64,000 bases of DNA, from assembly GCA_903838415.1 (NCBI GenBank), contig CAILYI010000195.1:29238-93237 (forward strand), read 5' to 3'. Position numbers and translations under genes: made by a program. The notes below the pieces were generated by a model. The model was not told where the DNA came from, did no database searches, and worked only from the letters and a program-made list of their open reading frames with translations. The stretch comes from an uncultured Anaerolineae bacterium. GTDB taxonomy: Bacteria; Chloroflexota; Anaerolineae; Anaerolineales; Villigracilaceae. Every line of letters begins with the position of its first letter. Position 1 is the stretch's first letter. Below, one piece after another: positions 7,485-15,433 of the stretch.

Positions 7485-8623
7485 TATTCTGCTCCCAAAA
7501 TCCAGACGCAGTGACTTTGCCCGCAGGGACCATGGCTGCCTTGCGCCAGCGCGGTTTTCACATTGGGGATTTGATGCGCCCCGGCCTGGCCCCGGATCTG
7601 CAAACTGGCCTCGATTAAGCGGGCCAACCCGGCCACCAGCTGCGCATGCGCAGATAAAACCCCGCCGGATGGATTGACCGGCAAAGCGCCGCTCATGGCG
7701 GTGAGGCCGGATTCCGTTAATCGCCCACCCTGACCGGGGTCGCACAGCCCCAGGCCTTCCAGCCAGAGTGGCTCCATGTAGCTGAAGGCGTCATACACTT
7801 CCGCCACGTCAATCTCTTGGCGCGGGTTGACAATGCCCGCCATCTGGTAGGCCCGCTGCGCAGCGTCGCGCAGGGCTTTGGGGTTTGCCAAATCCCTGTC
7901 ACCAAGAAAATATTCTTCGGCGCAGTGCGCCACGCCCTTGACCCAGACAGGTTTTGTCTTTGCCTTGCGCGCAATTTCTTCATTGCCAATGATGAGCGCC
8001 GCCGCGCCGTCGCTGACTGGGCTGCAATCCAGCAGCTTGAGCGGGTCGGCAACTTTGGGCGAGCGCAGCACGTCCTCCACGGAAATTTCCAGCGGCTGGT
8101 GTGCCAGGGGATTGTGACGGGCGTTGCCGTGATTCTTGACCGCCACCTGCGCGCATTGCTCCTCGGTGACGCCGTAGCGCGTCAGATACGCATTGGCCTG
8201 CAGCGCGGCGGCGCTGGTGGCGTCCAGTCCGAGCGGGCGGTGGTAGATCGGGTCGAACATGGCATTGGAGATGAACTGCGGGTTGCCTTCGCAGCCCTTC
8301 GAGTGCGCCACGACCAGCGTGCTGCGAAATCCGCCCAGCACGCGCATGGCCCCATAAAATGCCCCGAAGGTGCCGTCGCCTTCCACGGTTGAGATGTTCT
8401 TGTCGTGCGCCCCGGCCGCCTCGCCGACTGCCATGCTGGAAATTGTGCGCCCATCCAGAAAATCGTTCGAGACGGTGATGATATTGTCAATATCCGCCAG
8501 GGTCAGACCGGCATCCTCCAGCGCGGCAGTAGTTACGTCGAACACCATGTCGTAGAAGGTTTGATCCGTCTTTCGGCTCTCGTATCTTGTTTGGGCTGCG
8601 CCAACGATGGCTATTTTTTCCAT
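7484..8623 (-). CDS. Thiolase-fold protein lacking the nucleophilic Cys (type B)
   Basis: A 379-residue SCP2-type thiolase-fold protein: KIAIVGAAQTRY at the start, KNHGNARHNPLAH in the middle, then EVYDAFSYMEPLWLEGLGLC and NPSGGVLSAHAQLVAG near the C-terminus. The nucleophile segment reads VEGDGTFGA, with Gly84 where Cys is expected, and there is no GHP motif. It is followed by and coupled to the type A protein and DUF35 gene. The same B-A-DUF35 order recurs at 22244-19445, implying a conserved three-part complex. ATG 8623 has AGGA upstream. Family assignment is firm; the reaction is not known. Confidence 0.8.
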   Translation of the reverse strand: MEKIAIVGAAQTRYESRKTDQTFYDMVFDVTTAALEDAGLTLADIDNIITVSNDFLDGRTISSMAVGEAAGAHDKNISTVEGDGTFGAFYGAMRVLGGFRSTLVVAHSKGCEGNPQFISNAMFDPIYHRPLGLDATSAAALQANAYLTRYGVTEEQCAQVAVKNHGNARHNPLAHQPLEISVEDVLRSPKVADPLKLLDCSPVSDGAAALIIGNEEIARKAKTKPVWVKGVAHCAEEYFLGDRDLANPKALRDAAQRAYQMAGIVNPRQEIDVAEVYDAFSYMEPLWLEGLGLCDPGQGGRLTESGLTAMSGALPVNPSGGVLSAHAQLVAGLARLIEASLQIRGQAGAHQIPNVKTALAQGSHGPCGQSHCVWILGAE

Positions 8624-8696
8624 AAACTATTCCTAAACCTGTCTAAACACAAAGATGTTCTTCGTGGTTAATGGGTTTGCCTTTCAAGTCAGGATT

Positions 8697-9161
8697 TCAA
8701 ACAATTTCAAACCCATCAATATCCAAAATCCGCCCACTGCGTTCAATACCAAATTTAGCCCGCACGCGAACACCATTTTTCAACCGATCGAGTCCATCCT
8801 TGATGATGTGGACGAAACCTACATCCGCGCCAGCCAGTTGGATGATGGCATACGCAAACGGCGGCGCGACGGGCTGCAACGGGTAGGCATAGCGGACCAC
8901 GGTGAACGCCGTAACCGTGCCTTCGTTGCCAAGTTCCAGCCAATTCTCCGTGCTGATTTCGGTAAAGCACGTCGCGCAGTTTTTGCGCGGAGGCACATAG
9001 ACCTTGCCGCATCCTGAACAGCGGTTCGCCAGGATTTTCTGCTCGTCGCGCAGCGCCACTAAAAAGCGGCTGCCCGTCTCGCCCACCGACCAGGTATAGG
9101 GCATTTTGATCTGCCCCTTGAGCGTCAGCGCTTCGGTTTCATTTCTCCAATCTGTCATCAT
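8697..9161 (-). CDS. DUF35 zinc-ribbon/OB-fold protein
   Basis: A 154-residue DUF35 protein with an intact zinc ribbon (CSGCGK followed by CATC) and an OB-fold including FAYAIIQLAGADVGFVHI. The start is ATG 9161 or the adjacent ATG 9158; the first overlaps the stop of the acetyl-CoA acetyltransferase upstream (TGATGATG), so the gene is coupled to a canonical thiolase rather than to the Cys-lacking ones. In archaea and several bacteria DUF35 proteins bridge or channel acyl-CoA between thiolase and partner enzymes. The preceding 35-residue helix contains MPYTWSVGETGSRFL, typical of the family. Confidence 0.82.
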   Translation of the reverse strand: MMTDWRNETEALTLKGQIKMPYTWSVGETGSRFLVALRDEQKILANRCSGCGKVYVPPRKNCATCFTEISTENWLELGNEGTVTAFTVVRYAYPLQPVAPPFAYAIIQLAGADVGFVHIIKDGLDRLKNGVRVRAKFGIERSGRILDIDGFEIV

Positions 9162-10384
9162 CACACTTTCACCATAATCGCTTCGCCCTGCGAGAGACCG
9201 CCGCAAATAGCGGCCACGCCGGTGCCGCCGCCGCGACGCATCAACTCGTACATCAGGGTCATGGTGATGCGCGCGCCGCTCGCGCCGACCGGATGCCCGA
9301 TGGCGATCGCGCCGCCGTTGACGTTGGTTTTGGCCTGCAAAGCGCGGAATTTTTCCGGGTCGTTTTCAGCCAGCAGCTTGAGCGAGACCAGGGTCACAGC
9401 GGCGAAGGCCTCGTTGATTTCGATCAAGTCCACGTCGGCGAGTGTGCACTGATTCTTTTCCAGCAGAGTCTGGATAGTGCGGGCCGGGATTTCCGCCATG
9501 TATTTGGGTACCCCGGCGGCGGCCTGGCAGGCCTCGATCGTGGCGAGAGGCTTCAGGCCCAGGCTTTCGGCCCGGTCGCGCCGCATGATGACCATCGCCG
9601 ACGCGCCGGAATTCAGGCCGGGCGCGTTGCCAGCCGTCACGGTGGGACTGCCGTAAATCGGTTTGAGTTTCGCCATTTTCTCCAGTGAGAGATTTTCCCG
9701 CGGCGGTTCGTCTTTTTCCAGCAAGAGCGGCTCGCCTTTGCGTTGGGGAATCTCGACCTTCATCAACTCCTCGCCGATTTTGAATTTCCCCGCCTGATAA
9801 GCCTCGAACCAGCGCGCGTGACTGTTCAGTGCCCACGCATCCTGCATTTCGCGCGAGATGCCGTGCTCCACCGCCACTTCGCCGGATTCGGTGGCTACGG
9901 GCGCAAACCCTTTGCGCCCGTAGCCCAATTCAAACAGGATATCTTCCAGTTCGATGTGTCCTAGGCGGTTGCCCCAGCGGACTTTTTCGGCGCTGGCGAT
10001 GAGCGGAGTGTTGCCCATGCTTTCCGCACCCGCCGCGATGACCACGTCCGCGTCACCGGCTTTGATGGCGCGGAAGCCCTGCCGCAGGGCGGTCATCGAC
10101 GAGCAGCAGGCGCGGTCAATCGTCAGGGAGATGGTCTCGGGCGGGAAGCCCGCCAGCAGCGTGATCTGTCGCGCCGGGACGTTGGTGTAGAGGGCGTATT
10201 CGGCCGGGATGCAGGTGCCGTAATAGACTTCGTCCACCGCCGCGGGGTCCAGGTTGATGCGGCGGACAACTTCCTTCAGCGCCAGCACGCCCAGGTCAAT
10301 ACTGGATGTGGTTTTGAGCGCCCCGTCAAAATTGCCAAACGGCGTGCGCACCGCGCTGACGATGACAACATCGTTACTGTCCAT
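9161..10384 (-). CDS. Acetyl-CoA acetyltransferase/acyl-CoA thiolase
   Basis: A 407-residue canonical thiolase II. It has the nucleophile motif IDRACCSSMTA, the central AGAESMGNTP, NEAFAAVTL, the catalytic His in NGGAIAIGHPVGASGAR and the C-terminal Cys in ICGGLSQGEA. It cleaves 3-ketoacyl-CoA with CoA or condenses two acetyl-CoA. Start ATG 10384 lies 2 bases beyond the stop of the acyl-CoA synthetase gene, and its stop overlaps the DUF35 start, so the three genes are one transcript. In this context it probably completes beta-oxidation of acids activated by the neighbouring synthetase. Confidence 0.9.
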   Translation of the reverse strand: MDSNDVVIVSAVRTPFGNFDGALKTTSSIDLGVLALKEVVRRINLDPAAVDEVYYGTCIPAEYALYTNVPARQITLLAGFPPETISLTIDRACCSSMTALRQGFRAIKAGDADVVIAAGAESMGNTPLIASAEKVRWGNRLGHIELEDILFELGYGRKGFAPVATESGEVAVEHGISREMQDAWALNSHARWFEAYQAGKFKIGEELMKVEIPQRKGEPLLLEKDEPPRENLSLEKMAKLKPIYGSPTVTAGNAPGLNSGASAMVIMRRDRAESLGLKPLATIEACQAAAGVPKYMAEIPARTIQTLLEKNQCTLADVDLIEINEAFAAVTLVSLKLLAENDPEKFRALQAKTNVNGGAIAIGHPVGASGARITMTLMYELMRRGGGTGVAAICGGLSQGEAIMVKV

Positions 10385-10386
10385 GC

Positions 10387-12234
10387 TTACTCCTGATAGA
10401 GCGCATCTACCTGCGCTCCATATTTTTTGTAGATTTCCTTGCGTTTGACTTTCACGGTCGGAGTCAATTCCCCGGCTTCGATGGAAAAATCATGATCGAG
10501 AATGATGAATTTTTTGATGGTTTCGTAACTCGCCAGTTCCTGATTTTTCAGCCTGACGATGTCTTCAACTTCCGCCCGGATCTGGGACTCAGCTGCCAGT
10601 TCCTGATAGCTGCCCGCCAGCCCAAGCTTTTCCGCCCGCGCTTTGAGTTCATCCTCGTCGAGCGTGATGATCGCCGTCAGGTATTTTTTGCGGTCCCCGT
10701 AGACCACCACCTGGCTGATGAGCGGATCTTCCTTCAGCAGGCCTTCAATGTGAATCGGCGCCACGTTCTTGCCACCGGCCGTGATCAGAATATCCTTCAT
10801 ACGGTCGGTAATGGTGATGTAGCCATCCTCGTCAAGCCGGGCCACGTCGCCCGAATGCAGCCAGCTATCGCGGATGGCCTCGGCGGTTTCCTCGGGCTTG
10901 TTGTGATAGCGCAGCATTACGTTCGGCCCCTTGACCAGAATCTCGCCTTCGGGCGAGAGATCAAACTGGCATGGTTCGCCGGGCCAGTCGTAATTCGGCC
11001 AGGGCTGTCCGACTGTTCCAATGCGGGTGTGACCGGGGATATTGGTTGTCGCGCCGCCCGCCTCGGTCATACCGTATAGTTCATAGACCGGCAGACCCAA
11101 CTTCCAGAAAAATTCATTGATTTCCTTCGAGAGCGGCGCACCGCCAGTCACCATAAATTGCAGGTGTCCGCCAAAGACCAGTTTTTTGAGATGCTCGAAG
11201 TTGTTCTCTTCCAGATCGTGCAGTTGACGGCGGTCGTTCTCGCTGACGGCTTGTCCGGCGATGTCGCCCGCCACCCGCACTCTGCCGCCAATTTCCAGCG
11301 CCTTGTGCATGCCATCTTCGGTCAGGTGCGCCAGGATATCGGACTTGCTCCAGATGGTGGAGTAGACTTTTTCGAGCAGGCGCGGCACAACGCGGATGAA
11401 GGTCGGTTTGACGAAGCCAAAATCCTTGGAGACTTTATCCAGGCTGCGCGCAAAAGCGACGGTCACATCGCCGCGGTAGATATCCAGCAGCGCACCGGCG
11501 AACTGCTCGAAGATGTGCGCCATCGGCAGGAAGGCCAGGTCAATCGATCCCGGCTCAATCGGCAGCCACTTGGCGCCGGTGTAAATAGTGTAGGTCATTG
11601 CCAGGTGGTTGTGAACCGCGCCTTTGGGGATGCCGGTTGTGCCGGAAGTGTAGATGTACGAGGCGATGTCGCTCAACTGACCGGCGGCGACGGCGTCTTC
11701 AAAAGCGGCGGTTACCTGGCTGTTTTGGGCTGCGCCGAGCGCGATCAGGTCATCGAACGACATGCAGAGCGGGTCCTCCCCCGGCTCGCAGCCTATCGTG
11801 ATGATCTTTTCCAACTGCGGACTGCTTTCCTTGCGTTTCAGGAACGCGTTGCGCTGCCAGGTTTCTTCCACAAATACGAACCGGGAGTTGAGATCATTCA
11901 GGATGTAATGCGCCTGTGATGCTACGTTGTTGGGATAGATGCTGCCGGTGGCTGCGCCAATGGAAAGCAGGCCCAGGTCTGCCAGGGCCCATTCCATGCG
12001 GGTCGCGGACATGATCGAGATGGGTTCCCCTTTTTTGGCGCCCAGCGCCAACAGTCCCTGGCCGATGTTTTTAACCAGTTCCCCGGCGCGGTTCCAGCTC
12101 ATCGTGCGGAATTTCCCTTTGCGGGTAAAGGGCGGAAAATCCCCTTGTTCGTGATAGATGAACAGCGGTTTGTCGCCTTTTTGCTCCACGCGTTCCCAAA
12201 AGATCTGCGTGATGGTTTTCTCCGTATCCTTCAT
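10387..12234 (-). CDS. Long-chain fatty acid-CoA ligase (AMP-forming)
   Basis: A 615-residue acyl-adenylate-forming ligase of the long-chain FadD/FAA type; it activates a fatty or other carboxylic acid with ATP and CoA. Visible are the P-loop-like motif YTSGTTGIPKGAVHN, the YELYGMTEAGG acyl/adenylate motif, WLHSGDVARLDEDGYITITDR, and the C-terminal lysine region with GGKNVAPIHIE. The length matches the family. ATG 12234 is preceded by GAGGAGAG. The thiolase gene follows after 2 bases. No membrane segment is obvious. Substrate chain length cannot be deduced safely. Confidence 0.9.
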   Translation of the reverse strand: MKDTEKTITQIFWERVEQKGDKPLFIYHEQGDFPPFTRKGKFRTMSWNRAGELVKNIGQGLLALGAKKGEPISIMSATRMEWALADLGLLSIGAATGSIYPNNVASQAHYILNDLNSRFVFVEETWQRNAFLKRKESSPQLEKIITIGCEPGEDPLCMSFDDLIALGAAQNSQVTAAFEDAVAAGQLSDIASYIYTSGTTGIPKGAVHNHLAMTYTIYTGAKWLPIEPGSIDLAFLPMAHIFEQFAGALLDIYRGDVTVAFARSLDKVSKDFGFVKPTFIRVVPRLLEKVYSTIWSKSDILAHLTEDGMHKALEIGGRVRVAGDIAGQAVSENDRRQLHDLEENNFEHLKKLVFGGHLQFMVTGGAPLSKEINEFFWKLGLPVYELYGMTEAGGATTNIPGHTRIGTVGQPWPNYDWPGEPCQFDLSPEGEILVKGPNVMLRYHNKPEETAEAIRDSWLHSGDVARLDEDGYITITDRMKDILITAGGKNVAPIHIEGLLKEDPLISQVVVYGDRKKYLTAIITLDEDELKARAEKLGLAGSYQELAAESQIRAEVEDIVRLKNQELASYETIKKFIILDHDFSIEAGELTPTVKVKRKEIYKKYGAQVDALYQE

Positions 12235-12256
12235 AGGCTCTCCTCGCCCGCGCCAC

Positions 12257-12290
12257 CCGGGCGGAGGACGCAGTCAACGCCTCCGCCCGG
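12257..12290. repeat. 11-bp intercistronic stem-loop
   Basis: CCGGGCGGAGG (12257-12267) and CCTCCGCCCGG (12280-12290) are perfect complements around a 12-base loop, lying between the SCP2-like gene and the acyl-CoA ligase. No T-run follows on the minus strand, so an RNA stability or partial-attenuation role is more likely than termination. Confidence 0.6.
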
Positions 12291-12303
12291 ATTATTTGAT
12301 CGT

Positions 12304-12771
12304 TCAGGCAGTTTTGTTGCCATCCGCATCGGTGGCGGTGAAGTTGTAGTCGCATTCGACCAGGGCGTTGGTGTTGTTCCAAGAGGTGATGCCCTGCATC
12401 ATCTTGAATACCAGCACCTTCTTGCCTTCGAGCTTGTAATCGGGCGAAGAAAGCGCTTTTAACGGGCTGATTTCGCCGCGATTGAGCGCCGCCATCATGT
12501 TGAACGGGCTGGAGAAGCGGCCGATGCCATCGGCGGGCAGAGCCATTTCGCGCAATTCTTTCCAGGGCGTGGGGTGGGCTTCGAACTCGATGCTGGTGCA
12601 GGAGCCGTCCTGAAAGGTCCAGATGCCCGAGCGGTCTTTGCCATCCGGCCCGTCAAACAGGCGGAAGAACCATTTCCCGTTCAGTTGGCGGGCTTTTTTG
12701 AGATGATCTTGCGAGGTGTTCATTTTGTCCTTGCAGGCTTCCATCCAGGCCTTGCTGTAGTACGTAATCAT
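12304..12771 (-). CDS. SCP2-like lipid-binding domain protein (tentative)
   Basis: A 155-residue soluble protein. The segments WFFRLFDGPDGKDRSGIWTFQDGSC, FSSPFNMMAALNRGEISPLKAL and YKLEGKKVLVFKMMQG resemble the strand and helix order of SCP2 sterol-carrier domains, which bind hydrophobic or acyl-CoA ligands. The match is by eye and not strong. It is encoded between a MoaD-like protein and the acyl-CoA ligase, in line with a carrier function for fatty or isoprenoid substrates. Start ATG 12771 is preceded by GGAGAG. An alternative is an uncharacterised family specific to this pathway. Confidence 0.5.
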   Translation of the reverse strand: MITYYSKAWMEACKDKMNTSQDHLKKARQLNGKWFFRLFDGPDGKDRSGIWTFQDGSCTSIEFEAHPTPWKELREMALPADGIGRFSSPFNMMAALNRGEISPLKALSSPDYKLEGKKVLVFKMMQGITSWNNTNALVECDYNFTATDADGNKTA

Positions 12772-12810
12772 AGCTCTCTCCTTTGGTGGGTGAATCAGGG
12801 TTGATACGAA

Positions 12811-13053
12811 TTAACCGCCCGCCGCCAGTGGAAGTATTCTGACGTTGTCGCCAGCCTCCAATACGGTTTCCAGCGTGACCAGCTGGCGGTTGATGACCAA
12901 AATATGGGCGCGTTCATAGGCGATGCCGTAATAATCTAACAGGTCGGCGACTTTCGAGCCGGGCGCAAGCTCGACCTGCTCCATGCGGGCCGAGGGCGTG
13001 GTCTTGTAGGCGTTGCGCAGCAGGCCGGATAATCTGACCGTGACCGTAATCAT
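12811..13053 (-). CDS. MoaD/ThiS-like sulfur carrier protein
   Basis: An 80-residue beta-grasp protein ending in Gly-Gly (LPLAAGG), the C-terminus that is adenylated and thiocarboxylated in MoaD and ThiS. The internal pattern ITVTVRLSGLLR ... VADLLDYYGI ... VLEAGDNVRILPLAAGG fits MoaD. Its ATG overlaps the stop of the aldehyde ferredoxin oxidoreductase gene as ATGA, so it is probably a dedicated sulfur carrier for the tungsten-pterin cofactor of that enzyme. A role in thiamine synthesis is less likely from context. Confidence 0.8.
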   Translation of the reverse strand: MITVTVRLSGLLRNAYKTTPSARMEQVELAPGSKVADLLDYYGIAYERAHILVINRQLVTLETVLEAGDNVRILPLAAGG

Positions 13054-14939
13054 GCCAGGCCCAGTTCCTTGAGCTTTTCGGGGGTGGGAATGCCGTCCGC
13101 GCTCCAGCCGCGCAGGGCGTAGTATTCATCCAGCATGAGTTGCAGTGGTACCACATTGCCTTCACCGTGACCCTCCGGGTGGGGCTCCTCCGTCAGGCGC
13201 GGCGGCAGGTAATCGTCTTTGCGCGAAAATCCCAGCCGGGCGTTGAACATGCGCTCCAGGTTGAAGACGCGCTCGCCCATGCGGTAGGTTTCCTCGAGCG
13301 TGTATTTTTCTCCGATCACGGCGTTGTAGAAATCGGTGAAGACTTCCAGCCCGTTTTCGAGGAACATGTAGGGGAATACACACAGCCCCAGGGATTCGAT
13401 GAAGGCGGTCTCATCCTGATTTTTCTTGACTAGCGCGGGTTTGCCTTCGGGTGTGAGCGGATCCATCGGTTCTGGGATGCCGTTGATCTCACGCTGGATG
13501 GTGTTTCCGGTGGTATGGTTGCCGCCTTCCGGCGAGGTGGCGAACAGCAATCCCTGCCCGACCATGGCGCGCGGATGGTAGGCGGAGAAGCCCTGGCCCT
13601 TGGAGCCCATGAAAACCTGCGGCGCGCCGTATTTTTCTGCCAGATAGCGGCCGCCGCGGCCTGCCTCCTGGCCGAATCCATCTCCGTGGGCGATCATTTC
13701 GAGCAGGCGGATGCTGGCGTCAGCGTCGCGCCACTCCAGCGGGAAGCCAATTTCCTTTTCGGTGATGAGTCCCATCTCGTACAGCTCCATCAACGCGCTG
13801 AGAGTCACGCCCGCGTCGATGGTGTCCATGCCCATCTCGTTGCAGATGTAGTTCATCTTGGTGACGGCGTCGATGTCATTGATAAGCAGGTTCGAGCCGA
13901 AGGAGTAAAGCGACTCGTATTCCGGCCCGTCGCCGTGCCCCTGGTATTTCGAGTCGGCGGGCAGGCGCGTGTTGCGGGCGCAGTTCAGGGCGCAGGCCAC
14001 GCAGCCCTTTTTGCGGATGATGGTGCGGTCGTACATGGCCGCTCCGCTGATCAAGTCACCGTCTTCAAAAAAACCGGCCCTGAAATTTTGGGTGGGCATG
14101 GCGTTGACCGCGCCGAGCACATCCACAAAGAGCGGAGTGCCAAATTCTTCAAAGACGAGGCCCAAATCCATCGTTTTGATATGATCCGCGATGACATTGG
14201 AGCGCAGAATTTCCTCCGGCTCGGCAATCTTGATGCCCTGCGTGCCACGCATGACGATGGCCTTGAGATTCTTGGAGCCCATCACCGCGCCGACTCCCGA
14301 GCGCGCCGCCAGGCGGTGCCCGTCATTGGCAATCCCGGCAAAGCGGACAAGGTTTTCTCCCGCTGGGCCGATGCAGCTCGTCTTGGTTTCCGAACGCTGC
14401 CGCGGGTTGACGGTCTGCTTGAGGGCGTGATCGGTTTCGACGCAGCTCAATCCCCAGTAGGGGGTGGCATCCTTCAGCTGGACTTTATCGTCGTTGATTG
14501 ACAGGTAGACTGGCGAGGCGGCTTTTCCGGTGAAAATGATGGCGTCGTACCCGGCGGTTTTGAATGCGCCCGGGAAGTAGCCACCGGCATTCGATGAGCA
14601 GATCGTACCCGTCAGCGGGCTCTTGGTGACGACGGTGTTGCGTCCCGAACTGAGCCCGAGCGTCATGGAGAGCGGGCCGTTGATGAAGATCAGTATATTC
14701 TCCGGGCTGAGCGGGTCGCAGTGGATGTCCAGCTCGTCGTAGAGAATTTTTGTCCCCAATCCGCGTGCACCAATGTACATGTGCGCCAGTTCCGGGTCAA
14801 GCGCTTCGCGTTTGATCTCGCCGGTGGTGAGATTGACGCGCAGGATGGTGCCCATCCAACCGTACACTCCTGGATTTTTCGAAGGAGCTTGCCCTGGACT
14901 TGTGGAATGAGCCTGCCCTGAGCTTGTCGAAGGGTTCAT
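13050..14939 (-). CDS. Aldehyde ferredoxin oxidoreductase (tungsten enzyme)
   Basis: A 629-residue AOR-family protein, which oxidises aldehydes to acids with ferredoxin, or reduces acids, using a tungsten bispyranopterin and one [4Fe-4S] cluster. The cluster ligands are Cys313, Cys316, Cys320 (KGCVACALNC) and Cys520 (LGLCVFP); MGSKNLKAI and MGMDTIDAG are pterin-region motifs. The normal family N-terminus (YGWMGTILRVNLTTG) starts only near residue 26. The first 24 residues are two copies of an eight-residue STSSGQA-type unit encoded by a 24-base repeat inserted behind the start codon. ATG 14939 overlaps the ferredoxin stop as ATGA, which supports it; ATG 14855 is an alternative. Partner genes: ferredoxin upstream, MoaD downstream. 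Confidence 0.88.
   Translation of the reverse strand: MNPSTSSGQAHSTSPGQAPSKNPGVYGWMGTILRVNLTTGEIKREALDPELAHMYIGARGLGTKILYDELDIHCDPLSPENILIFINGPLSMTLGLSSGRNTVVTKSPLTGTICSSNAGGYFPGAFKTAGYDAIIFTGKAASPVYLSINDDKVQLKDATPYWGLSCVETDHALKQTVNPRQRSETKTSCIGPAGENLVRFAGIANDGHRLAARSGVGAVMGSKNLKAIVMRGTQGIKIAEPEEILRSNVIADHIKTMDLGLVFEEFGTPLFVDVLGAVNAMPTQNFRAGFFEDGDLISGAAMYDRTIIRKKGCVACALNCARNTRLPADSKYQGHGDGPEYESLYSFGSNLLINDIDAVTKMNYICNEMGMDTIDAGVTLSALMELYEMGLITEKEIGFPLEWRDADASIRLLEMIAHGDGFGQEAGRGGRYLAEKYGAPQVFMGSKGQGFSAYHPRAMVGQGLLFATSPEGGNHTTGNTIQREINGIPEPMDPLTPEGKPALVKKNQDETAFIESLGLCVFPYMFLENGLEVFTDFYNAVIGEKYTLEETYRMGERVFNLERMFNARLGFSRKDDYLPPRLTEEPHPEGHGEGNVVPLQLMLDEYYALRGWSADGIPTPEKLKELGLA
14885..14932. repeat. 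Two tandem 24-base repeats inside the AOR N-terminus
   Basis: Bases 14885-14908 and 14909-14932 align at 19 of 24 positions (cores GAGCTTGCCCTG and GAGCCTGCCCTG). On the minus strand they encode STSSGQAH and STSPGQAP. I recognise this unit as a dispersed repeat found in and between genes of Chloroflexota-like genomes; the copy here has lengthened the protein in frame, directly after the start codon. Confidence 0.75.
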
Positions 14940-15430
14940 AGCCGCACCTCTTTGTAGAGTTGAGCGATTTTTTCAAGATATTCTTCGTCGGCTTCCGCCA
15001 GCGTCAGGGCCTGGGGTGCGCAGGCCTTGACGCACAGCGGGTCTTCGCAGACTTCGCATTTGACCGCTTTTCCGTCCGTCAGGAACACGGCTTGATATTC
15101 GCAGGCCCGCACGCATTTGCCGCAGCCGGTGCAGGTTTCTTCGTTGATTTCCACGATATTCGTCTGCGGGTTGCGAGTGATGCAGCCTTCCACGGGACAG
15201 GCCGTTATGCAGGCAGCCGCATCACGAGGTAGTCCTGGTTCCTGTACGGGACATTGGAAGCAGACATGCGCGGCATACAGGGTATCGTCTTCGTTTTGCG
15301 CTACGCGGATGCGGGCAATCGATGGGCGCGCTTCCACCACACCGCCTTTGCTAAACGTCAGCGAGCAGTAGAGAGTGCAAAGATGGCAAAACGTGCAACG
15401 CTCTTGTTCGAAAACGATGATGCGACTCAA
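14936..15430 (-). CDS. Polyferredoxin (HycB/DmsB-type 4Fe-4S protein), AOR electron partner
   Basis: A 164-residue iron-sulfur protein with four cysteine clusters: Cys12/15/18/22 (CTFCHLCTLYC), Cys57/60 with 74/78, Cys100/103/106/110 (CTGCGKCVRAC) and Cys125/128/133/137. It would carry three to four [4Fe-4S] centres and shuttle electrons from the AOR encoded immediately downstream (ATGA overlap). There is no signal peptide, so it acts in the cytoplasm. It starts 3 bases after the iron alcohol dehydrogenase stop, so alcohol dehydrogenase, ferredoxin, AOR and MoaD form one redox module. Confidence 0.87.
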   Translation of the reverse strand: MSRIIVFEQERCTFCHLCTLYCSLTFSKGGVVEARPSIARIRVAQNEDDTLYAAHVCFQCPVQEPGLPRDAAACITACPVEGCITRNPQTNIVEINEETCTGCGKCVRACEYQAVFLTDGKAVKCEVCEDPLCVKACAPQALTLAEADEEYLEKIAQLYKEVRL

Positions 15431-15433
15431 GGT

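Noticed and set aside
6261..7514. Long open frame on the plus strand (417 codons) opposite the thiolase-fold gene
   Set aside because: It is fully antisense to a well-supported gene, is rich in His/Arg/Gly with no recognisable domain, and arises from the GC-rich third positions of the sense gene.
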